A DNA stretch of 64,000 nt from Leptospira wolffii serovar Khorat str. Khorat-H2 (GTDB taxonomy: Bacteria; Spirochaetota; Leptospiria; Leptospirales; Leptospiraceae): NCBI RefSeq assembly GCF_000306115.2, contig NZ_AKWX02000020.1, positions 434,001-498,000 of the forward strand. Direction: 5' to 3'. A model generated the notes under the pieces. It had not been told where the DNA came from. It was given only the letters and a program-made list of their open reading frames with translations, and did not search any database. Of the stretch, positions 15,951 through 26,166 are shown one piece after another (the first letter of the stretch is position 1; every line of letters starts with the position of its first letter). A program made the position numbers and the translations under genes.

Positions 15951-17567
15951 GTGGCTGGAATTCCTTTAGAAAACGATCAAATTATTACTCCGAATAAACA
16001 CGCAGAACTGATCCAAAAAGAAAGGATCAAAGGCGGAACTTGGAATCTGAAGGCCGAAGCGGTGATCATCGGGTCCGGAGCGGGCGGTGGTGTGGTTGCC
16101 GCTACTCTCGCAAAGGCGGGATGGAAGGTGGTTCTTATCGAAGAAGGTTCCTACTTTACCCCGGCAAAATTTACGGGGGACGAGTTTCTTGCCCAGTCCA
16201 GATTGTATCGCGACGCGGGTTTCATCATTACAGAAGAGCAGACTCTTTCGATTCTGCAGGGTAAGACGGTCGGCGGATCCACTACCATCAACTGGCAGAC
16301 TTCTCTTTATCCTCCCGATTATGTGACCAACGAATGGGAGACTAGATTCGGCTGGAAAGGATACGGAAGACAAGAAATGGACGCATTCGTTTCCGAAGTC
16401 CATGAAAGAATCGGAGTCCATGAAGTACCGCAAAATCTGATCAACGCAAACAACGGCATCTTGATGAAAGGCGGAAAAGCGATCGGTCTGCATCCGGAAG
16501 TATTGAAGAATAATAACAGAGGGTGTATAGGCTTGGGCAGATGCGGTCTCGGTTGTCCGATCAACGCCAAGCAATCCGCGTTCTTGACTTGGATTCCGGA
16601 TGCGATTGCGGCCGGCGCGACGGTTATCTCCAATATGAGAGCTCAGTATATCAAGGAAGACGGAAAGATCAAAACCGTCGTGGCTGAATTTGCTCCAGAT
16701 GCGTATGAAAAGGCGCCGAATACGATCATAGAAAAACTATTGATCGAGGCTCCTGTAGTCATCGTAAGCGCAGGCGCTATCGAAGGACCTGCGCTATTGC
16801 AAAGATCCGGAATCGGCAATGATTGGGTAGGAAGAAATTTAAAAGTCCATCCTACGAGTACGAATTTCGCGATCTTCGACGAGAAGATCAATATGTTCTC
16901 GGGACCTCCTCAATCAGTAGTGATCAAAGACGGTCATAACCAGGACAATACCGGTTACGGTTATTGGTTGGAAGTAGCTCCCTTCCGTCCGACTCTCGCG
17001 AGTTCCTTGGTTCCATTCTACGGCCAAAAGCAATTCGACGTCATGAAGAAATATCCGAACATGAGCGCGGGTATCGTTCTAGTGAGAGACGGAGCCGACG
17101 GTGAAGCGAACGCTTCCGTGAAATGGTCCTTAGGAAGAAGAAAAGTCTATTTCGAGATCACTCCTACTGACGGAAAAAACCTACTTAAAGGTCTTAAAGC
17201 GTTAGCGGAAGTTCAAGTGGCTGCGGGGGCAAAGGCGATCGTCTTTCCGTTCCCCGATATAACGGATCCGATTCCAGTGGACAAGAATTCCAGGTTCGAT
17301 TGGGTTTTGGACAAGAGTATCGAAACGGGTAAAATCGCAATCGGCTCGGCCCACCCTCACGGTTCTATTCAGGCTGCGAATTCTCCGGATAAGGGTGCCG
17401 TGGATCTGAATTTCGAAGTCTACGGCCACAAGAATATCTTCGTAATGGATGCTTCGGTTTATCCTACAGGATTGTCCGTAAATCCGCAAATAACCACTAT
17501 GAGCGTGAATTTACGGGCCGCTAGGGCATTGGCGACGCGCAAGGAAGAGATTTTAGGAAATAAATAA
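15951..17567 (+). CDS. GMC-family FAD-dependent oxidoreductase
   Basis: 538 residues from a GTG. The FAD Rossmann motif GSGAGGGVVAA is at about 41-51. The central GLGRCGLGCPINAK (about 193-208) is the Cys-containing signature of the gluconate/sorbitol dehydrogenase branch. The C-terminal catalytic region has AHPHGS (about 467-472) and NPQITTMSVNLRAA. It should oxidise an alcohol or sugar alcohol and hand electrons on. It has no signal peptide of its own, consistent with export piggybacked on the subunit 3-like protein 4 bases upstream. The usual cytochrome c subunit is not adjacent, so the electron acceptor is unknown. Confidence 0.9.
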   Translation: MAGIPLENDQIITPNKHAELIQKERIKGGTWNLKAEAVIIGSGAGGGVVAATLAKAGWKVVLIEEGSYFTPAKFTGDEFLAQSRLYRDAGFIITEEQTLSILQGKTVGGSTTINWQTSLYPPDYVTNEWETRFGWKGYGRQEMDAFVSEVHERIGVHEVPQNLINANNGILMKGGKAIGLHPEVLKNNNRGCIGLGRCGLGCPINAKQSAFLTWIPDAIAAGATVISNMRAQYIKEDGKIKTVVAEFAPDAYEKAPNTIIEKLLIEAPVVIVSAGAIEGPALLQRSGIGNDWVGRNLKVHPTSTNFAIFDEKINMFSGPPQSVVIKDGHNQDNTGYGYWLEVAPFRPTLASSLVPFYGQKQFDVMKKYPNMSAGIVLVRDGADGEANASVKWSLGRRKVYFEITPTDGKNLLKGLKALAEVQVAAGAKAIVFPFPDITDPIPVDKNSRFDWVLDKSIETGKIAIGSAHPHGSIQAANSPDKGAVDLNFEVYGHKNIFVMDASVYPTGLSVNPQITTMSVNLRAARALATRKEEILGNK

Positions 17568-17601
17568 TTCCGGTAAGAATGGGAAGAATTCCACTTTATT
17601 C

Positions 17602-19200
17602 GTGGGCTCCCCTTTCAAAACTGGAGATATGCCCGTTCGATCTCGCCTAGACCTGAGGCGAATCTTTTCCTTTATCGATAGAAGACTTGGGACAAATCCT
17701 TTCGTTTTGTTCCCGGCTCTTCTCATATTCGCTCTTCCCTTATTTGCCGATCTCAAAGAGGGGAAAAAAGCCTATTCTAGAAAAGATTATACCGAGGCCC
17801 TGAAGCAATTCCAGAAGTACAACGACGGTAATCCTAGCTCGGGAGAGGCTTGGATGTACATGGGTTATATTTACGAGAGTCGTAAGGATTACACCAAATC
17901 CATCCAGGCGTTCAAGAAAGCAGTCTCTTTGAATCTGCCCAAGAAAGATTTGGTTAATTCTCTCACTAAGATCGTTCTATATTATAATTACCAAAGAGAT
18001 TACGGAGAAGTTCTCACCTACTCTAATCGGCTTCTAAAGATAGATCCGGAGTTGAGTCATATCCAAAAAATACGAACCGCAGCCGAAGAGAGATATTCTT
18101 CCGGGGGTCCCCGTAAACAACCGGTCTTCCAGGAAGACGACTCGGAACAGGAAAGCGTTTCTAGCTTAGAAAAAAAGCTGAAGCAGGACCCGAATAATAA
18201 AACGATCCAATGGCAACTTGCCTTGGCGTATTACAACGAAAAAGAATTCTCCAAAGCGGAAACTATTCTCGCCAACTTGTATAAAGAAGAACCGGAGAAT
18301 GTGGAATACGGATATAAATATGGAGCTCTTTTGGTACGGATCCAAAAATACGACGAAGCGATTTCCGTATTGAATCGGACGGAACCTAAGATTCCTTCGG
18401 AAAGAGAAAAGCTGCTCTATTTCACTCATCTTACCCAAGCGGCCGCTTATCATAAAAAGAGAAACTTCGAAGACGCCGCTAAGTATTACAGAAAAGCGTA
18501 CAATAATAAACATACGGTTCTTCCTCTGATCGGTCTCACAAAAATCAAATGGCAATTGAAGGATTGCGAGAACGCGATCAAGTCAGCGGAAAAAGCCTTA
18601 GAATTCGGAGAGAAGACCAGAGAGATCCGGATGTATATCGGGCTCTGTAAGATCCAATTAGGCAAAAAAGAAGAAGGTTACGATTTGCTAAAGGAGATCG
18701 CCGCCGCGATCGAAAAGGAAAATCCGGATTTCAAGGGACTCCCCGAAGTTTATAACGATGGGATCCTTAAGCTTGCCAGATACTATACCAATAACGGAGA
18801 ATACTCCAAAGCGCTTCGCTATTTCCAATCCGTACAACCCGACGAAGAAGAGGAAAGGGAGTATAGATTTTATTTGGGCAAGGCTTATTATTATACCGGT
18901 TCTGTGGACAAGGCGATTCCATTATTGGAAAAGGTTCCAGATTCCGCCGGAGCTTATTATCTTTTAGCAAAATGCTTCGCGAAGAAAAACGATTCGGATA
19001 TGGCAATGTCTTACATTAAGAAGGCAGGCGATATCAAGTCTTCGTACTGGGAAGCCGCGGAATCGGAAAAAGCCTTCAGGCCCTTGAAAGAAAAGGAATC
19101 CTTTAAGAAATTCTTGGAGACCCGCGCAGGAACCAGAGATCCTAAATCTTCCCAGTCGGGAGAGGAAAAAGAAGAAAGCGAAGGTTCGGATCCGGACTGA
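17602..19200 (+). CDS. Periplasmic TPR-repeat protein
   Basis: 532 residues if started at the GTG at 17602; an ATG at 17629 is an alternative with GGAG too close to be ideal. A basic N-region and a hydrophobic segment (about 30-50, ending near LFADL) suggest secretion. At least ten TPR units follow, for example GKKAYSRKDYTEALKQFQKY and later EFSKAETILANLYKEEPENV. The C-terminal 30 residues are acidic and disordered. Such proteins scaffold envelope complexes; no partner is evident. It follows the GMC gene by 34 bases and converges on aroD. Confidence 0.85.
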   Translation: MGSPFKTGDMPVRSRLDLRRIFSFIDRRLGTNPFVLFPALLIFALPLFADLKEGKKAYSRKDYTEALKQFQKYNDGNPSSGEAWMYMGYIYESRKDYTKSIQAFKKAVSLNLPKKDLVNSLTKIVLYYNYQRDYGEVLTYSNRLLKIDPELSHIQKIRTAAEERYSSGGPRKQPVFQEDDSEQESVSSLEKKLKQDPNNKTIQWQLALAYYNEKEFSKAETILANLYKEEPENVEYGYKYGALLVRIQKYDEAISVLNRTEPKIPSEREKLLYFTHLTQAAAYHKKRNFEDAAKYYRKAYNNKHTVLPLIGLTKIKWQLKDCENAIKSAEKALEFGEKTREIRMYIGLCKIQLGKKEEGYDLLKEIAAAIEKENPDFKGLPEVYNDGILKLARYYTNNGEYSKALRYFQSVQPDEEEEREYRFYLGKAYYYTGSVDKAIPLLEKVPDSAGAYYLLAKCFAKKNDSDMAMSYIKKAGDIKSSYWEAAESEKAFRPLKEKESFKKFLETRAGTRDPKSSQSGEEKEESEGSDPD

Positions 19201-19202
19201 TT

Positions 19203-19928
19203 TTAACCTTCCGCTCTTTTCTTTAATAAGGTCTGTAAGTCCACTTGCCCCGGAGCCTTGGGCGATCCTAAGCAGGAATAAGTAAAATCGGATCCGATCT
19301 TTTCCGGAAAGATTCTGAATTCGGCTCCTTCTTCTCCCATAAGAATTCCACAGAACCCGACGGGTTCTCTTTGCTTTTTACAGATTTCACCGATCCTTTT
19401 GCAGGATTCTAAAAAATCTTTTCGCTCGTTTTCCGATTTGGCAAGTACCGCGATCTTAAAGACTCGCTTGAACGGCAAATCGAATGTCTCCCGGCCGGTC
19501 TCTTCTTCCAAAACGGATCTCAGAAAAAAATCCAGTTCATCGAATCCGGGGACTCCGGAAAAACTATGAACGGATCGGATGATACCGAATCCGTTTTCAT
19601 TCAGATTAGTGAATATGGAATTATCCTTATCCAATTCCAAATCCACATAATGCTTTCCCGGTTCCAATCGGCCGAGTAAAGGAGATACGTCTTCTTGGGT
19701 CCAGATTCCTAGACTAGATAAACTCGAATCCTCAGGTTGTCTGTAGGTGAGAACGCAGGCCGACTTCAATTCTTCGATTTTCGAGGCGATCTTTTCGGAT
19801 TTTCCCTTATCCGGAGAAAACTGATCCAAACGAATCTCTAGAAAATCCGCCTCGGGTTTTTGTACGAGGGAAAAGAATTCCTTTTCGTTTAAAGTCAGAA
19901 CGATTCGAATTTTTGAATTCTTCGGCAT
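19203..19928 (-). CDS. aroD: Type I 3-dehydroquinate dehydratase
   Basis: 241 residues. Third step of the shikimate pathway, dehydroquinate to dehydroshikimate, through a Schiff base. The key residues are visible: LEIRLDQF (Glu31, Arg33) equivalent to the EWR motif, His121 in SVHSFSG, and the Schiff-base Lys158 in RVFKIAVLAK. It is the last gene of a likely four-gene operon and its stop is 2 bases from the convergent TPR gene. The start is 8 bases after kdsD. Confidence 0.92.
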   Translation of the reverse strand: MPKNSKIRIVLTLNEKEFFSLVQKPEADFLEIRLDQFSPDKGKSEKIASKIEELKSACVLTYRQPEDSSLSSLGIWTQEDVSPLLGRLEPGKHYVDLELDKDNSIFTNLNENGFGIIRSVHSFSGVPGFDELDFFLRSVLEEETGRETFDLPFKRVFKIAVLAKSENERKDFLESCKRIGEICKKQREPVGFCGILMGEEGAEFRIFPEKIGSDFTYSCLGSPKAPGQVDLQTLLKKRAEG

Positions 19929-19936
19929 TCTAAATG

Positions 19937-20905
19937 TTAGAGCCCCTTTTGGAGCAAATCATGTATGGAAACTATACCGAGTAGCTTTCCTTGTTTAGAC
20001 ACGATAGGAGCTACAGAGATCGGTTTTTCTCTTCTTTCCATCGCCTGTAATACGTCGTAAGCCATGATGCCGCTTTCGAAAACGATCGGTTTAATATTCA
20101 TCATGTCCTTAGCCTTGGAATCTTTACCGAATTTCCCTTCTTTGAGAAGCTTGCGAATATCGTAATCCGTAATAAATCCTTTCAGAGTCCCTTCCGAATC
20201 CACTACTCCGGTAGCACCTACGAGTTTGGTTGTGATTTCGGAAAGTACCTCGTCGAAGCTTGCCTCAGGTCCGATCGAGGCCAATTGATCTCCTTTGCGC
20301 ATGACATCGTCTACTTTTAAGGAAAGTCTTTTTCCCAATCTTCCCGCAGGATGATAGAGTGCGAAGTCCTCTTTTTGGAAATTTCTCATTTCCATAAGAG
20401 CCATTGCGATCGCATCACCCAACATCAATGCGATCGTGGTACTGGAAGTGGGAGCAAGTTCCAGAGGGCAGGCTTCTTTAAGTACGGGCGTAAGAACGAC
20501 TATATCGCAATCCAAAGCGAGTCTGGATTGAGGATTTGCGGTCAATCCTACCAGCTTGGCTCCTATACTCTTGATCGTCGGAAGAAGATTCAAAAGTTCT
20601 TCGCTTTCTCCGCTTTTTCCGATAGCGATCACTACGTCCGACGGCGCAAGAATTCCCGCGTCCCCGTGGGCGGCGTCGGATGGATGCATGAAATAGGCCG
20701 GCGTCCCGGTGGACGAAAGTGTGGATGCGATTTTTTTTCCCACGTCTCCGGATTTACCGACTCCGGTTACGATAACTTTACCGGGGGAGGAAAAGATGAG
20801 TCGTATCGCCTTTTCCACGTTCGGATCCAAGTTCTGACGAAAATGAACGATAGCTTCTATTTCCGTATCCAATGCTTTTTTGACTTTTTCTAATATATCA
20901 CTCAA
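19937..20905 (-). CDS. kdsD: D-arabinose-5-phosphate isomerase (KdsD/KpsF/GutQ family)
   Basis: 322 residues: an SIS sugar-isomerase domain (about 1-190) with GVGKSGDVGKKIASTLSSTG and HPSDAAHGDAG, then two CBS domains (about 205-322). It converts ribulose-5-phosphate to arabinose-5-phosphate, the first step to Kdo for lipopolysaccharide. The cytosolic enzyme sits 2 bases after a NusG-like gene and 8 before aroD. Fusion to a CBS pair is standard for the family. Confidence 0.94.
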   Translation of the reverse strand: MSDILEKVKKALDTEIEAIVHFRQNLDPNVEKAIRLIFSSPGKVIVTGVGKSGDVGKKIASTLSSTGTPAYFMHPSDAAHGDAGILAPSDVVIAIGKSGESEELLNLLPTIKSIGAKLVGLTANPQSRLALDCDIVVLTPVLKEACPLELAPTSSTTIALMLGDAIAMALMEMRNFQKEDFALYHPAGRLGKRLSLKVDDVMRKGDQLASIGPEASFDEVLSEITTKLVGATGVVDSEGTLKGFITDYDIRKLLKEGKFGKDSKAKDMMNIKPIVFESGIMAYDVLQAMERREKPISVAPIVSKQGKLLGIVSIHDLLQKGL

Positions 20906-20907
20906 CT

Positions 20908-21429
20908 CTAGTTCTCCTCCGCGGTTTCCAAAAGCTCGGAATTCAGATCCAGGTAGATCGCAGTATCAATTCCGGAGAGCGAAACCTTGACCGAAGCTTT
21001 ATTTCCTTTTCTGACCACTTGGGCCCTTCTTCCTTTAAATCTTCCCGCGGTTATCAAAACCTTTTTTCCCGGTTGTAGGGAGTTTTCTTTTTCGATTCGG
21101 ATCCTGTCCGGATATTCGTCCACTAAATCCCGGATAAAATCCATATCCTCTTCCGGAATCGCATGAGGTGCCCCGGAAACGGAAAGAAAATGATGAGCTC
21201 CGGGAGTTTCCAGCACTCTGATTTTTTCGGAGCGGATATCTATCTGAACGAAAACATAGGATGAAAAAACCGGAGCGTGAATCGTTTTGATACGATCGGA
21301 CCATTGCCTCTTGATAGGAATCAAAGGAAGATAATGGTTCATCCCTCGTTTGGACAATTGTTCCGCCAACTTTTTTTCCGATCGGGAAAATGTGTAAACT
21401 GCGTACCAAAGCTTTTGCGGTTTAATCAT
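20908..21429 (-). CDS. NusG-family specialised transcription elongation factor (UpxY/RfaH/LoaP-like)
   Basis: 173 residues. The NGN domain begins at LWYAVYTFSRSEKKLAEQL and contains YLPLIPIKRQWSDR; the C-terminal KOW domain has PGKKVLITAGRFKGRRAQVV. It is not expected to be the general NusG, which sits beside secE and rplK; here the neighbours are a TonB-like gene (8-base overlap) and kdsD. Specialised paralogues suppress pausing or termination in long operons such as those for surface polysaccharides. The kdsD link makes an LPS-operon target plausible, but this is inference. Confidence 0.85.
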   Translation of the reverse strand: MIKPQKLWYAVYTFSRSEKKLAEQLSKRGMNHYLPLIPIKRQWSDRIKTIHAPVFSSYVFVQIDIRSEKIRVLETPGAHHFLSVSGAPHAIPEEDMDFIRDLVDEYPDRIRIEKENSLQPGKKVLITAGRFKGRRAQVVRKGNKASVKVSLSGIDTAIYLDLNSELLETAEEN

Positions 21430-21892
21430 ACGATTCGATGCTGAAAGAAACGGGAATAATTATGATCTTTCCTTCGGGCAGTTGAAATTTCCAGCTAGAA
21501 ACCGATTTTCTAAAATGAGCTTCGAATAAGGGATACTTACACGGCTTAACGGTTCGTATTTTTCTGGCGATTCCTCCGGGACCAATCTCCAATTCCCAAG
21601 TGCAATCCGATTCCAGTCTCTGCTCCACGGCTTCAGGAGGGAAATGAATTTCGTTTTGGAAACGTTGGATTTCGGCCTCCGGGGTCCCGGCCAAGGCTTG
21701 GTTCGCCGTTTCGGATTCCCCTTCTCCCTTTTGCTTAGGCAAGAAGAAGGAGATATTGGGAATCTGCCCCTTATTCCATTGAAGCCGTATCATTGCCTCG
21801 TTTTCTTCCCTGCCTTTGAACTTCCAAAATAGTCCGAAGCCTAGTAAAAAGTGTATGAGCAAGGATGTCGAGATAGCGGTTTTAAAATCCAT
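21422..21892 (-). CDS. TonB-like envelope protein
   Basis: 156 residues. A single N-terminal membrane segment (about 8-24) is followed by a linker and a C-terminal domain with the TWELEIGPGGIARKIRTVKP and SWKFQLPEGK pattern of TonB/TolA C-terminal folds. The Pro-rich spacer usual for TonB is short and rich in Glu instead. It may couple inner-membrane energy to outer-membrane receptors, or be a structural relative. It heads the operon with the NusG-like gene, kdsD and aroD and overlaps the NusG-like gene by 8 bases. Confidence 0.7.
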   Translation of the reverse strand: MDFKTAISTSLLIHFLLGFGLFWKFKGREENEAMIRLQWNKGQIPNISFFLPKQKGEGESETANQALAGTPEAEIQRFQNEIHFPPEAVEQRLESDCTWELEIGPGGIARKIRTVKPCKYPLFEAHFRKSVSSWKFQLPEGKIIIIPVSFSIESYD

Positions 21893-22123
21893 GGACTTGG
21901 GACCGGAGACTCTTGCAATATTAATGGGCAGCCAGTTCTTTCATAGTTTATTTCCAGACTTAAGAAATAGATCCTTAAAAGTCTTCCTACAGTTTTAATA
22001 AGCGGACAGACGATTCTTCGCATTCAAATAACGGGAAAAACTAATATAGTTATTGGAAAACCCGATTCTATCGGAAGGAATTTTTCTTGAAGTGAAACTC
22101 GGAATCAGTAGCATTCGACTCCC

Positions 22124-23347
22124 ATGAGAGAGTGGGTATTCTTCAGCGCGGACTCTACGGAAATTGTTTCGATTTTGATCACCTGTTCTTTCGTAGGTTG
22201 GATCACGAACTATATTGCCGTCCAGATGATATTCTTTCCTATGGAATTTAAGGGATGGGGAATTCTTGGCTGGCAGGGCGTTATTCCACGGCATTCCAAA
22301 AAAATGAGCGGATTGATTGCCGAGGTGCTCACGGACAAGCTAGTTCGTCCCGAGGAATTATATAAAAAAATAGATCCCGCCTTTATTAGCGAATCGATCC
22401 GAGACAGGATCGGAGAAAAATCGGAATCCATCGTAAAAGACATCATCGTCGCAGAGAACCCCGACCTATGGTCTATGCTTCCAGCGAGGGCCAAGGATGT
22501 TTTACAAAGGGAGATTGCGGAGGAGATTCCGACTAAGATCCGAGAGATTTACGAGGCATTCGGAGAGGATTTGGAATCCGTCTTGGATGTTAAGAATTTG
22601 ATCCAGGAATCCTTATCCGGAAGGAATGCGAACATTCTTTCTGAGATTTTTCGCAGATGTGGGGGCCCCGAATTCCGATTCATAGTTCGATCGGGGATCT
22701 ACTTCGGATTCCTGATCGGTTGCATTCAAATTTCCTTATTAACTTATTTAAATCGTTGGTGGACTATGCCTCTTATGGGGGTGTTCGTAGGTTACGTTAC
22801 GAATTGGCTTGCTATTCTGATGATCTTTTCTCCTTTGCAACCCAAGAGGTTCCTATTCTTCCGATACCAAGGGCTTTTTTTGAAAAGGCAAAAGGACGTT
22901 TCGAAGGAATTCGCATCCGTGGTTTCTTCCCGCATCTTGAATCCCGACAATTTGATAAGAATCATCTTCCTTGAAAAAGGCGGAGATCTCATCGTTTCCG
23001 AACTTTTAGCTAAATCTAGGGAGTTATTGGATCGAAAATTAAAGGAAAAGGTTCCTTATGCACCTTTGATACTGGGTTCTCAAAAGCTTGAGGAAGTAAA
23101 GAATAGGATTTGCGACTCTATCTTGGAATTGGTTCCGGAAGCGGCGGATAAAATGAAAGGCTATATAGAAGAGAGATTGGAGATCGAGAGGGTAGTATTC
23201 GAAAAATTGAGCGTATTGCCGGCGGAAGAATTCGAGAATCTTCTTCATTCCGTTTTCAAAGAAGACGAGACGACTCTAATTTTACTCGGCGCGTTGTTAG
23301 GTGGGATTGCCGGTGCGATCCAGGCCTATCTGGTCTTTTTCTTATAA
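22124..23347 (+). CDS. DUF445-family membrane protein
   Basis: 407 residues. Two related halves are visible: an N-terminal FVGWITNYIAVQMIFFPMEF with PRHSKKMSGLIAEVLTDKLV, and a repeat near residue 225 reading GYVTNWLAILMIFSPLQP with KRQKDVSKEFASVVSSRIL. Membrane segments lie at about 12-35, 190-245 and 385-407. This family is widespread and uncharacterised. The upstream 231-base divergent gap contains only weak promoter-like sequence. Confidence 0.85.
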   Translation: MREWVFFSADSTEIVSILITCSFVGWITNYIAVQMIFFPMEFKGWGILGWQGVIPRHSKKMSGLIAEVLTDKLVRPEELYKKIDPAFISESIRDRIGEKSESIVKDIIVAENPDLWSMLPARAKDVLQREIAEEIPTKIREIYEAFGEDLESVLDVKNLIQESLSGRNANILSEIFRRCGGPEFRFIVRSGIYFGFLIGCIQISLLTYLNRWWTMPLMGVFVGYVTNWLAILMIFSPLQPKRFLFFRYQGLFLKRQKDVSKEFASVVSSRILNPDNLIRIIFLEKGGDLIVSELLAKSRELLDRKLKEKVPYAPLILGSQKLEEVKNRICDSILELVPEAADKMKGYIEERLEIERVVFEKLSVLPAEEFENLLHSVFKEDETTLILLGALLGGIAGAIQAYLVFFL

Positions 23348-23490
23348 AAGATTTAGGTACAGTGAGTTATTAGGGGATACGCATAAAGGTCTAGTTACGA
23401 GAAAAGTAGACGATATATCAAAATGATAAGCGAATTTTATCTCCCATTTTAGCTATTACTCTTAGGGTCCAAAATCGAAATGGTATTTGT

Positions 23491-25188
23491 ATGAGAAAGA
23501 ATCTTCCTGTTACTGGCCGAGAAATTCAATTCGGCGATTCCGCAGTTATTATCTCGAGAACGGATGCAAAAGGTAGAATTACTTATGTGTCCAAAGATTT
23601 CGCGGAAATAAGCGGCTATAGCGAAGAAGAGATGATGGGGGAACCCCATAATATAGTTCGTCATCCGGACGTACCGCCGGTCGTATTCAAGGATCTGTGG
23701 GATACGATTCAGAGCGGTCGCCCTTGGAACGGTGTTGTAAAGAATCGCGCGAAAAGCGGGGACCATTATTGGGTCGACGCTACCGTAACTCCGGTTTTGG
23801 AAAACGGGATCATAACCGGCTATATGTCAGTTCGCAAAAAAGCGGCTCGCAAACATATAGAAACGGCGGAGAAATTATTCTCTTCGTTAAACGGAAAAAT
23901 GCAGATAGGATTCTATATATCTTCGCTAGCCAAAGCTGTGGCCGCTAAGATTGGGTTCTTTCAACTCGCGCTCTTACATTTGGCTTTTATCTTATTGCCG
24001 CTCGGCTTTTTGATTTTGAAATTCTTTTCCATCGATCCGGTTCTTGCGACCGCTTGCCTAATTTTCGTTTCGATAGGTACCGCTTTTCTTTTGAGCTCTC
24101 TCATTTCTCAAAGAAGAAGGACACAGGAAGTCACCGAGATAGTAAGAAATGTGGTAAACGGAAATTTTATATTGGATATTCCGAGAACGGAAGGTGTGGA
24201 CGATCTGGATAAGATTTACTCTAATTTCAGATGTCTTACTATCAGTCTCTGGGGCCTTCTTGTGCAGATGAAGGAAAACTTCTCCCGAAACTTGAGGCTT
24301 TATGAGGAGCTTTTCAAATCAGTGAACACATTCCAGACGGGTTCGCAAAAACAGGCCACGTCGGTAGAAGAGACCGCGGCCGCTTCTCATGAATTATCTC
24401 GAACGATCGACGAGATCGTTCTTACGATCAGCGAACAGACAAGAAGCTTATCTAATGTGACTAATAGTATCGGAGCGATAGATTCTTCCTTATCCGAGAC
24501 TTCGATTTCCATGGACGACTTGGAATCTCAGGCCGGCAACGTGGCGGGTAAAGCTTCCGAGGCCGAGAGAACCTTTAACGATGCGATTCGATCCATGGAG
24601 GAAATTCGTTCATTCTCTAATCAGATCAATAAGATCGTAGGAATCATTACTAGCATATCCGATCGCACCAATATGCTTGCCTTAAACGCTTCCATAGAAT
24701 CCGCAAGAGCCGGTGAGGCCGGTAAAGGTTTCTCGGTAGTCGCCGATGAGATTTCGAAATTGGCGGAACAGACCAAGCAAAGCATCAAAGATATAGTTCA
24801 ATTGGTGAAGAACACTTCCGATTCCGTGGAAGCCGGAGCTGTGAAAGTGAATCAATCGGTGGACCTTTTCAAGAATCTGCAGGACTATATCGAAAAAGTT
24901 CATAGTTCTTCCTTTAAAGTGAAGAATCTACTTTCCGAGCAATCCAAGAAATTAGGAGAGATTCGCTCCAACTCGAATCAGGTTTTGGAACTGGGAAAAA
25001 TGATGACCAATTCTTCGGAAATGCAAAAGGTCGCCGCTAACGAAATTTCAGATTCTATGAGCTTGATATCCAAAAGCGCCGAAGAAATCGCATTGGCCTC
25101 GGATACGATTAAGATCTCGGTAGAAGATACCCTCGATCATTCCCAGAAATTTGGAGGAATTCTAAGCCATTTTAAAACCGGATCCTAA
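23491..25188 (+). CDS. PAS-containing methyl-accepting chemotaxis protein (Aer-like)
   Basis: 565 residues. An N-terminal PAS domain (about 12-115) with [18 protein letters not shown] and [17 protein letters not shown] is the form seen in Aer-type energy taxis receptors that bind FAD. Two adjacent membrane helices (about 148-200) with almost no periplasmic loop follow, then a HAMP-like stretch and the coiled-coil signalling domain whose tip reads [20 protein letters not shown]. The layout implies sensing from inside the cell, probably redox or oxygen. No CheW or CheA gene is nearby. Confidence 0.93.
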   Translation: MRKNLPVTGREIQFGDSAVIISRTDAKGRITYVSKDFAEISGYSEEEMMGEPHNIVRHPDVPPVVFKDLWDTIQSGRPWNGVVKNRAKSGDHYWVDATVTPVLENGIITGYMSVRKKAARKHIETAEKLFSSLNGKMQIGFYISSLAKAVAAKIGFFQLALLHLAFILLPLGFLILKFFSIDPVLATACLIFVSIGTAFLLSSLISQRRRTQEVTEIVRNVVNGNFILDIPRTEGVDDLDKIYSNFRCLTISLWGLLVQMKENFSRNLRLYEELFKSVNTFQTGSQKQATSVEETAAASHELSRTIDEIVLTISEQTRSLSNVTNSIGAIDSSLSETSISMDDLESQAGNVAGKASEAERTFNDAIRSMEEIRSFSNQINKIVGIITSISDRTNMLALNASIESARAGEAGKGFSVVADEISKLAEQTKQSIKDIVQLVKNTSDSVEAGAVKVNQSVDLFKNLQDYIEKVHSSSFKVKNLLSEQSKKLGEIRSNSNQVLELGKMMTNSSEMQKVAANEISDSMSLISKSAEEIALASDTIKISVEDTLDHSQKFGGILSHFKTGS

Positions 25189-25226
25189 TTCGGATTCCGG
25201 AATAAAAATCCGAACTCGAATTTTTT
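25189..25226 (+). terminator. Probable terminator of the chemoreceptor gene
   Basis: TTCGGATT (25189-25196) pairs with AATCCGAA (25207-25214) across a 10-base loop; six T residues come 6 bases after the stem. It overlaps the stop codon region. Confidence 0.45.
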
Positions 25227-25281
25227 ATCCGGGCATTTCTTAGAAGAAGTTCCTTCCGAAAATGCCGATATATATTTAAGA

Positions 25282-26166
25282 ATGGAGAACCGCTTTCTTC
25301 GTCTTGCTTTACTGCTCGCCATCGTCGTTACCTTACTTTCGTATTGGAATCACGGATGGGTGTCTTATTTAAAGGATTTTGTCGTATTAATACATGAGGC
25401 CGGTCATGCGATCGCCACTCTGATTTCCGGCGGGTCGGTGCAAACGATAGAGCTCCAAGACGGCGAAGCAGGGCAAACGATCGCATCCCCTATTTCAGGA
25501 AAGAGCCCTTTCGTATTCGTGGTCTCCGCCGGTTATTTGGGTTCCTGTTTAGTGGGCGGATTTTTGATCAATCGGGGTTTCAAAGGCAATCTAGTAAGGC
25601 CCACTCTTCTTCTTTTGGGCGGTGCGGTTTTACTTCTTACTTTTAAGTACACTTCCCCTGGCGGTCTTGCACAACGTACCGGCTTATTATGGGGAGCCTT
25701 TCTTGTGATCGCTTCCTTTTTACCTTTCGGATGGGACCGTTTAATCACGGTCTTTTTAGGAACAAGCGTAAGCTTATATAGTCTTTACGATCTCTTGGAT
25801 TTCACGGATAATATACAAAATACGGATGCTGGAATTCTTGCGCATTGGGCTACCGGAACTGTGCCTGGAGGGGCGGTTCCCAAATCAGTGGTCTTTCTGG
25901 GATATTTGATTGCTCTCCTTTGGTCCTTTTTTAGCGTATCCATCGTATTCTTTTCATTGAAGCGCGCGGTCGTTCCGGTCTCGTCGACTCAATCCGTGTC
26001 CGACGATTTCTCTCATGATCTCGGCCTGAACGAAGGGAGTTCCGAATCCCCCTTTCCCGGAGAAGTAACTCCGGAAGTATTGGAGTGGTTCTTGAGTAGA
26101 GGTTTGGATTTAAACGGCAAACCGCTTTCCGCAGAATTTACGAATTTAGAGAATAAAGATGGGTAA
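25282..26166 (+). CDS. M50B-like membrane metalloprotease
   Basis: 294 residues with about seven membrane segments. The zinc motif HEAGH is at residues 38-42 within the first-to-second membrane region, and a second conserved stretch, [17 protein letters not shown], lies near residues 172-190. This matches the M50B-like group of intramembrane peptidase relatives, most of which have unknown substrates. The C-terminal 50 residues are cytosolic and acidic. It overlaps the UDP-xylose synthase gene by 8 bases. Confidence 0.82.
   Translation: MENRFLRLALLLAIVVTLLSYWNHGWVSYLKDFVVLIHEAGHAIATLISGGSVQTIELQDGEAGQTIASPISGKSPFVFVVSAGYLGSCLVGGFLINRGFKGNLVRPTLLLLGGAVLLLTFKYTSPGGLAQRTGLLWGAFLVIASFLPFGWDRLITVFLGTSVSLYSLYDLLDFTDNIQNTDAGILAHWATGTVPGGAVPKSVVFLGYLIALLWSFFSVSIVFFSLKRAVVPVSSTQSVSDDFSHDLGLNEGSSESPFPGEVTPEVLEWFLSRGLDLNGKPLSAEFTNLENKDG

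Noticed and set aside
15966..16574. Minus-strand frame of 202 residues opposite the GMC gene
   Set aside because: Antisense shadow; the plus strand encodes clear FAD motifs there.
20351..20893. Plus-strand frame of 180 residues opposite kdsD
   Set aside because: Antisense shadow of the SIS domain with odd composition.
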